Source: Styela clava (Eukaryota; Chordata; Ascidiacea; Stolidobranchia; Styelidae). From it: a DNA stretch of 64,000 nucleotides. Positions within the stretch are counted from its first letter, which is position 1. Each line of letters opens with the position of its first letter. The stretch spans positions 5,224,651-5,288,650 of the forward strand of contig NC_135257.1 in assembly GCF_964204865.1 (NCBI RefSeq), read 5' to 3'. Below are positions 60,217 through 64,000 of this stretch, in pieces. Position numbers and translations under genes: made by a program. Under the pieces are notes generated by a model, which did no database searches, was not told where the DNA came from, and saw nothing but the letters and a program-made list of their open reading frames with translations.

Positions 60217-60332
60217 TTTGCATCCATGTAGCCGCAATTAAGTGAATTCGCGACAACTGTCGTGAAACATGGCGGGTTCAAATTTGGAAAAATTGGTAAC
60301 TGTCCGCTGTAAGTGGCCGCTAGCTTTACCTA
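60217..60332. repeat. Right outer terminal inverted repeat
   Basis: Inverse of 48195-48310. Between it and the right array lies about 130 bp not found on the left side. Confidence 0.92.
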
Positions 60333-60560
60333 GGTGGAACGGTAGTTATCTCATAATGAACATTTTATACATTTCTAGGCATGACCCGATGTACCGATCT
60401 CAATCCATTTCAACAAAATGACTGAATGACAGGGGGCAATGCACGAATCTTTATTTAATAGGTGCAGTTGGGACATTTACCATTGCTGTAGGCTATCGCG
60501 AATCCGCATAACTGCTCAAACTCAGGTCACGAGTAATCAAGTCATGGACAACCACTCAAG
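60333..60560. other. Short spacer between the two TIR elements
   Basis: 228 bp of apparently unique flank between the giant element and the 2.5-kb element; nothing recognised. Confidence 0.5.
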
Positions 60561-63071
60561 TAGGCCGCGAGCCGAGGCCCTGAAAAACGCCTAGAAAGTG
60601 AGTTTCGTAGCGCACATCAGGTAACTACCTGAAAATGATTTTAAAATGTTCCTTAAAAATTTAGTAACAAATATTGCCTTGTTCCCACTTCCAAAAGTTG
60701 CACGTTTTACGGAAAAGACGCTTTTACTACAAGAAATATGTGCTACGATCTGTCCTATATTCTCTACATTTTCGGCACTGAACAATGACTTCTGCATGAC
60801 GTAACAATTGAATTAAACCAGCTGTTAGCGAGCGGATGAATATTAGTTATTTCTGCTCGACCTTGCGCTGAGTTGGGCAGGCTTTCCATAGCCCTATTTA
60901 GTTATTATTAGTTAAGTTATGCTAAGACGTTGTTGAAAAATGTATAAGTAAATTATTAAACACTTGTAGATCCTTACCACGGATATGGGCCGTGAGACGA
61001 AACCATGAAAACGCCCAGAAAATGAGTTTCGTAGCGCACATCTGGTAACTAAATAAATTCTTCAGTTTTGTGTGAAAACGAACATAATGAACGCATTACA
61101 GCTTGTTCCACAATCCTGGTGCGAAATTGAATATAAGAGGTTCCCGGAAATTCAATAACCATAAGTTTACAACGCATACATAAGAACTATGCAATTCGAG
61201 AGCCCTACAGCACACTAAAACAAATGTATTCCTGTAATGTTTTGCCTGACCAAAATCGGACTTCCTCAGTCAATCATAATTTATTAGGTAGATTACGAAA
61301 AATATGGCATACATGTAACCAACAACAAAAAATACTTTAATTGTGTGACAGGAGTCGGGAGTGACCTCGAAAGCAGCGACACCAACAACGCTGATTCACA
61401 TTTGAGAATAAATTTTATGTAATAACCACAAGCAGTTTACAACAAGAACAGCATAAAAAGCTACATCCATTTTATAGAAGCTATCAAGTATCAAACGTAT
61501 TTATTTTTAAGCAATGAAGTCACAAATTAACATCGTGAGCACGAAAACACAAATAAATCAGTTATTTCTCACTTAGAAATTTACCGCAAAAGTCAAGAAA
61601 ATTAAATGAATGTACAATATGTACATAACATAGTGAACAGAAATATTAAAATTTACAATTAATCTTTTTTTAGTTTATGTGGTTATGTATTTGAACAAAG
61701 GCAATAATATTTCTAGAAACAGGACTACGACACTAACAAATGTCCGAAAAAAAAAACAAATGTATGATACTTATTAAATCAACTGTAATATCTAATTCAC
61801 TTTCTTCTGAATTGTTTTCGAAATCCACTATCTCAAAAATCGATGATTCTCATATACCTTTAAGCTTCAAGACTTCTTGTTTAATCCATTTTATAGCACT
61901 GATAGCAGCAGGGATCAGAGCCTGCGTTAGGTCGGATTGGTGGAACATTGCCGTTTTCTTTTGTAGTACAGTATCTAAAATAAGGAAGAAAATAATATTT
62001 GGAGCAGCATGATTTTAAAAATACCCCTAAATACTAACTAATACCTTGAATACATATTGCATTTTATCTGATGTACTAAATGAGCGTATATATGCTCATT
62101 GCATGTTCTACAGTCCAGCAGTGTTTGCATACCATTACTAAACTATATCTACACTAAATTTTGATATATCACAGTCTGAAATGTCCTATGACAGTATGAG
62201 TATGGACTATAGACTATATTTTGAAACATCAACTGTTTGTCTACAACTTCATTTCTCACCTCTCAATCATTTCCAATGCTACCTTTCTTTCCACTCCGGC
62301 ATAACTTATCATTGCTTCCCAGGTTCTTGTCGACTCTATGAATTTAGATTTAGACCAACCGACATTAGTAAAATTGATTAATTTCTTCTCTTCCACACAA
62401 CCGTGCATTACAGAAACAGCCATTCATTTCTATTTCCAAATATGCTGTGGCCTATATAGTAGTATAAGTCTGCTGAATAGTCAAGAAGAGTCATTAAATT
62501 AATCATAAACATTTCATGCAAGCCAGAAAATATCGTTGTTAGTGACATATTATTCTAGGTCTAGCCTTCCTTGGAGTTACCGCACCGTACCTATTTAACA
62601 ACGTCTTATGAGCTAGTGCTCAACTAAAATTGCTATTTATGGCAAGGATATACAAGTGTTTAATATCTTACCTATACTTTTCAACACCTCCTTAGAATAA
62701 CTGGACTAATATTACCGGTAACTGAAAAAAACTATGGAAAGGCTACTCAACGCAAAAGCGAGCAGTTGAGTACATCTGATATTCATCCGACCACTGGGGA
62801 TCCACCTACAGCTGACTAACTTGACTGTTACGTCGTGCAGAAGTCTGCGTTCATTGGCTCATGATACCGGAAAAGCAGAGAAAATAGGACAGATGGTAAC
62901 ACATATTTATTGTAGTAAAAGCGTCTTTTCTGTAAAACGTGCAACTTTTGGAAGTGGGAACAAGGCAATATTTGTTACTAAATTTCTAAGGAACCTTTTA
63001 AAATCATTTTCAGGTAGTTACCTGATGTGCGCTACGAAACTGAAAGATAAATGGCCTCGGCTCGCGGCCTA
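60561..63071. mobile_element. 2.5-kb element with ~290-bp terminal inverted repeats
   Basis: 60561-60840 is the imperfect inverse of about 62783-63071. Outer ends TAGGCCGCGAGCCGAGGCC pair exactly, and long shared blocks include AGTTTCGTAGCGCACATC and TTGTTCCCACTTCCAAAAGT. A third, shorter piece of the same repeat lies inside at about 60985-61045. No target duplication is obvious. The interior holds at least one exon-like minus-strand segment. The superfamily is unknown to me. Confidence 0.75.
61858..61974 (-). CDS. Exon-like segment inside the 2.5-kb TIR element
   Basis: Open between a good acceptor (CCTTATTTTAG before 61974) and a donor (AAAG|GTATAT after 61858), reading TVLQKKTAMFHQSDL, then TQALIPAAISAIKWIKQEV and LKLK, in phase 2 to 1. 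It looks like a helical protein segment. It may be part of a transposase or cargo gene, but I recognise no domain and found no partner exon. Confidence 0.35.
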
Positions 63072-63162
63072 AAGTGCCACAAGCGATATTTAGTGGGCGA
63101 GTGTTCATCGCACGTCTTCATTTTAGTAGTAGAAGCCTAAGGAGGCGGACAACTCACCAGAG

Positions 63163-63270
63163 ACAACTCGACTACAGAGAGGCCTGGTGAGTTGTCCGTG
63201 AGATCCAAAACACCGTCGTAGAAAATGCGAAAAACGGACAACTCACCAGGCCTCTCTGTAGTCGACTTGT
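63163..63270. repeat. Near-perfect palindrome (37-bp arms)
   Basis: Arms 63163-63199 and 63234-63270 are complementary at 36 of 37 bases, around a 34-base spacer. Both contain CAGAGAGGCCTGGTGAGTTG or its inverse. A third partial copy (CGGACAACTCACCAG, 63147-63161) lies directly to the left. It would form a very stable hairpin in RNA or single-stranded DNA. Confidence 0.93.
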
Positions 63271-63600
63271 TCGTCAGCCGTAGCCTATATATTGTAGCAG
63301 AAGTGCAAACAATACTAAACGCTACAATATTAGTTAGCGGAATTTCGTTAATTTCAAAACATTAAACTCCTTATAACAGTGATTATCCTCAAATGTTTAA
63401 TCCAGTGAGGGAGTCATCGCCAGATCATCATACGAAAATTCATCGTACACAAACCGCAGTGATTTCCCCTATAGGGGGTGAACCCCCCCCCTGAAATTTC
63501 AAACACGCCCCCTAATTTTGAGGTGCGATTCCACACTGTATTTCCTAACTCAAGTATAATTGTATTCAAATATAACGACTATGGCATATTTATCAGTGTA
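63271..63600. other. No gene recognised
   Basis: Intergenic DNA with a GGGGGTGAACCCCCCCCC stretch at about 63474-63491 and no supported frame. Confidence 0.4.
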
Positions 63601-63602
63601 GA

Positions 63603-64000
63603 TGAGGGGTTCTAAACCGCAGTCTGCGGGCCAATTACGGCTGGCGTGACGATTTAAAATGGCCCGCCGAACTTGAGTGAAATAGTTTAATCCTTCATGT
63701 GGTACCTTTTGAGTTTAAGATACCGTCTATTGTTACATCATTATCACAGTTTAAGCACGTTTATTTCGTAACAATTGAATTATACCGGTATCTTATGTAT
63801 ACGTATGGGTATTAGAATTACACACTGCAGTATTTTAGATATCAGCCATATATTAGGAAAGCCTAAAGATGTCACAAAACGAAAACTAGGCACTGAAAAC
63901 AGACGTTTTTTATATGAATGACAGGGTTTTTATTTCTTTATTAAAAAGAATCAAACTTCAGCGATTTGTCTTCTTACCAAAAAATATTTCAGTTCTGAAG
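63603..64000. mobile_element. Left end of another hAT-like repeat, cut by the window edge
   Basis: Begins near GAGGGGTTCTAAACCGCAGT followed by CTGCGGGCCAATTACGGC and ATGGCCCGCCG, the typical start of the hAT MITE class seen elsewhere here. The right end is outside the window. Confidence 0.5.

Larger units (their letters stand above)
48195..60332. mobile_element. Giant 12.1-kb fold-back-like element with arrayed inverted repeats
   Basis: The outer ends are about 115-bp inverted repeats that start GGTAAAGCTAGCGGCCACTT at 48195 and end with the inverse at 60332; they include CATGGATGCAAAAAATT. Inside them, arrays of ~175-bp units run in opposite orientation: 48310-51740 on the left and 55150-60080 on the right. 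A unique 3.4-kb core lies between them with a C48-peptidase/PHD gene. No target duplication is evident: the flanks CGCTTTG and TAGGTGG differ. The architecture matches fold-back elements, whose ends are inverted tandem arrays. I see no transposase, so it is either non-autonomous or of a type I do not recognise. Confidence 0.8.

Overview
The window looks like nuclear DNA of an animal. It has many small GT-AG introns, is AT-rich and is crowded with transposons. Two conserved animal genes are recognisable, TTC24 and RABGEF1 (Rabex-5). The compact exons, chordate TTC24 and mixture of Ty3, LINE, hAT and MULE-like elements would suit an ascidian, but that placement is inference.

Layout. (1) Positions 1-11300 are identical, wherever I compared them, to 15356-26655 (constant offset 15355). 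Copy 1 ends in a 200-N gap (11301-11500), so the duplication is probably unmerged contig ends rather than biology. (2) TTC24 lies on the minus strand, nine coding exons from 16313 down to 11724, with its 3' end lost beyond the gap. Copy 1 repeats exons 1-3 only. (3) Downstream of TTC24's start is a transposon nest: a LINE ORF1-type gene with a palindromic MITE next to it, then a Jockey/CR1-like LINE reverse transcriptase split by a 5.6-kb Ty3 element with identical LTRs, which is itself split by a 5'-truncated LINE in antisense (14-bp target duplication). (4) 28.7-33 kb holds a hAT MITE and a complete-ended 3.0-kb hAT element whose transposase is broken. (5) 34.3-42.7 kb holds a candidate three-exon 61-aa gene and the complete 11-exon RABGEF1 gene (584 aa), both on the minus strand. 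(6) 42.9-48.2 kb holds hAT-type and other MITEs and a candidate 66-aa gene.

(7) 48195-60332 is the most unusual object: a 12.1-kb inverted structure with about 115-bp outer terminal repeats, long inverted arrays of ~175-bp tandem units on both sides, a 115-bp module inserted five times in these arrays, and a 3.4-kb unique core. The core encodes the C-terminal part of an Ulp1/SENP-type (C48) cysteine peptidase followed by a PHD finger. It resembles a fold-back transposon in shape, but I recognise no transposase. (8) 60561-63071 is another, smaller element with ~290-bp terminal inverted repeats and at least one exon-like segment, followed by a strong palindrome and the start of another hAT-like repeat.

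TTC24 and RABGEF1 are ordinary host genes (a TPR protein and a Rab5 exchange factor). The rest is mostly mobile DNA of several ages.
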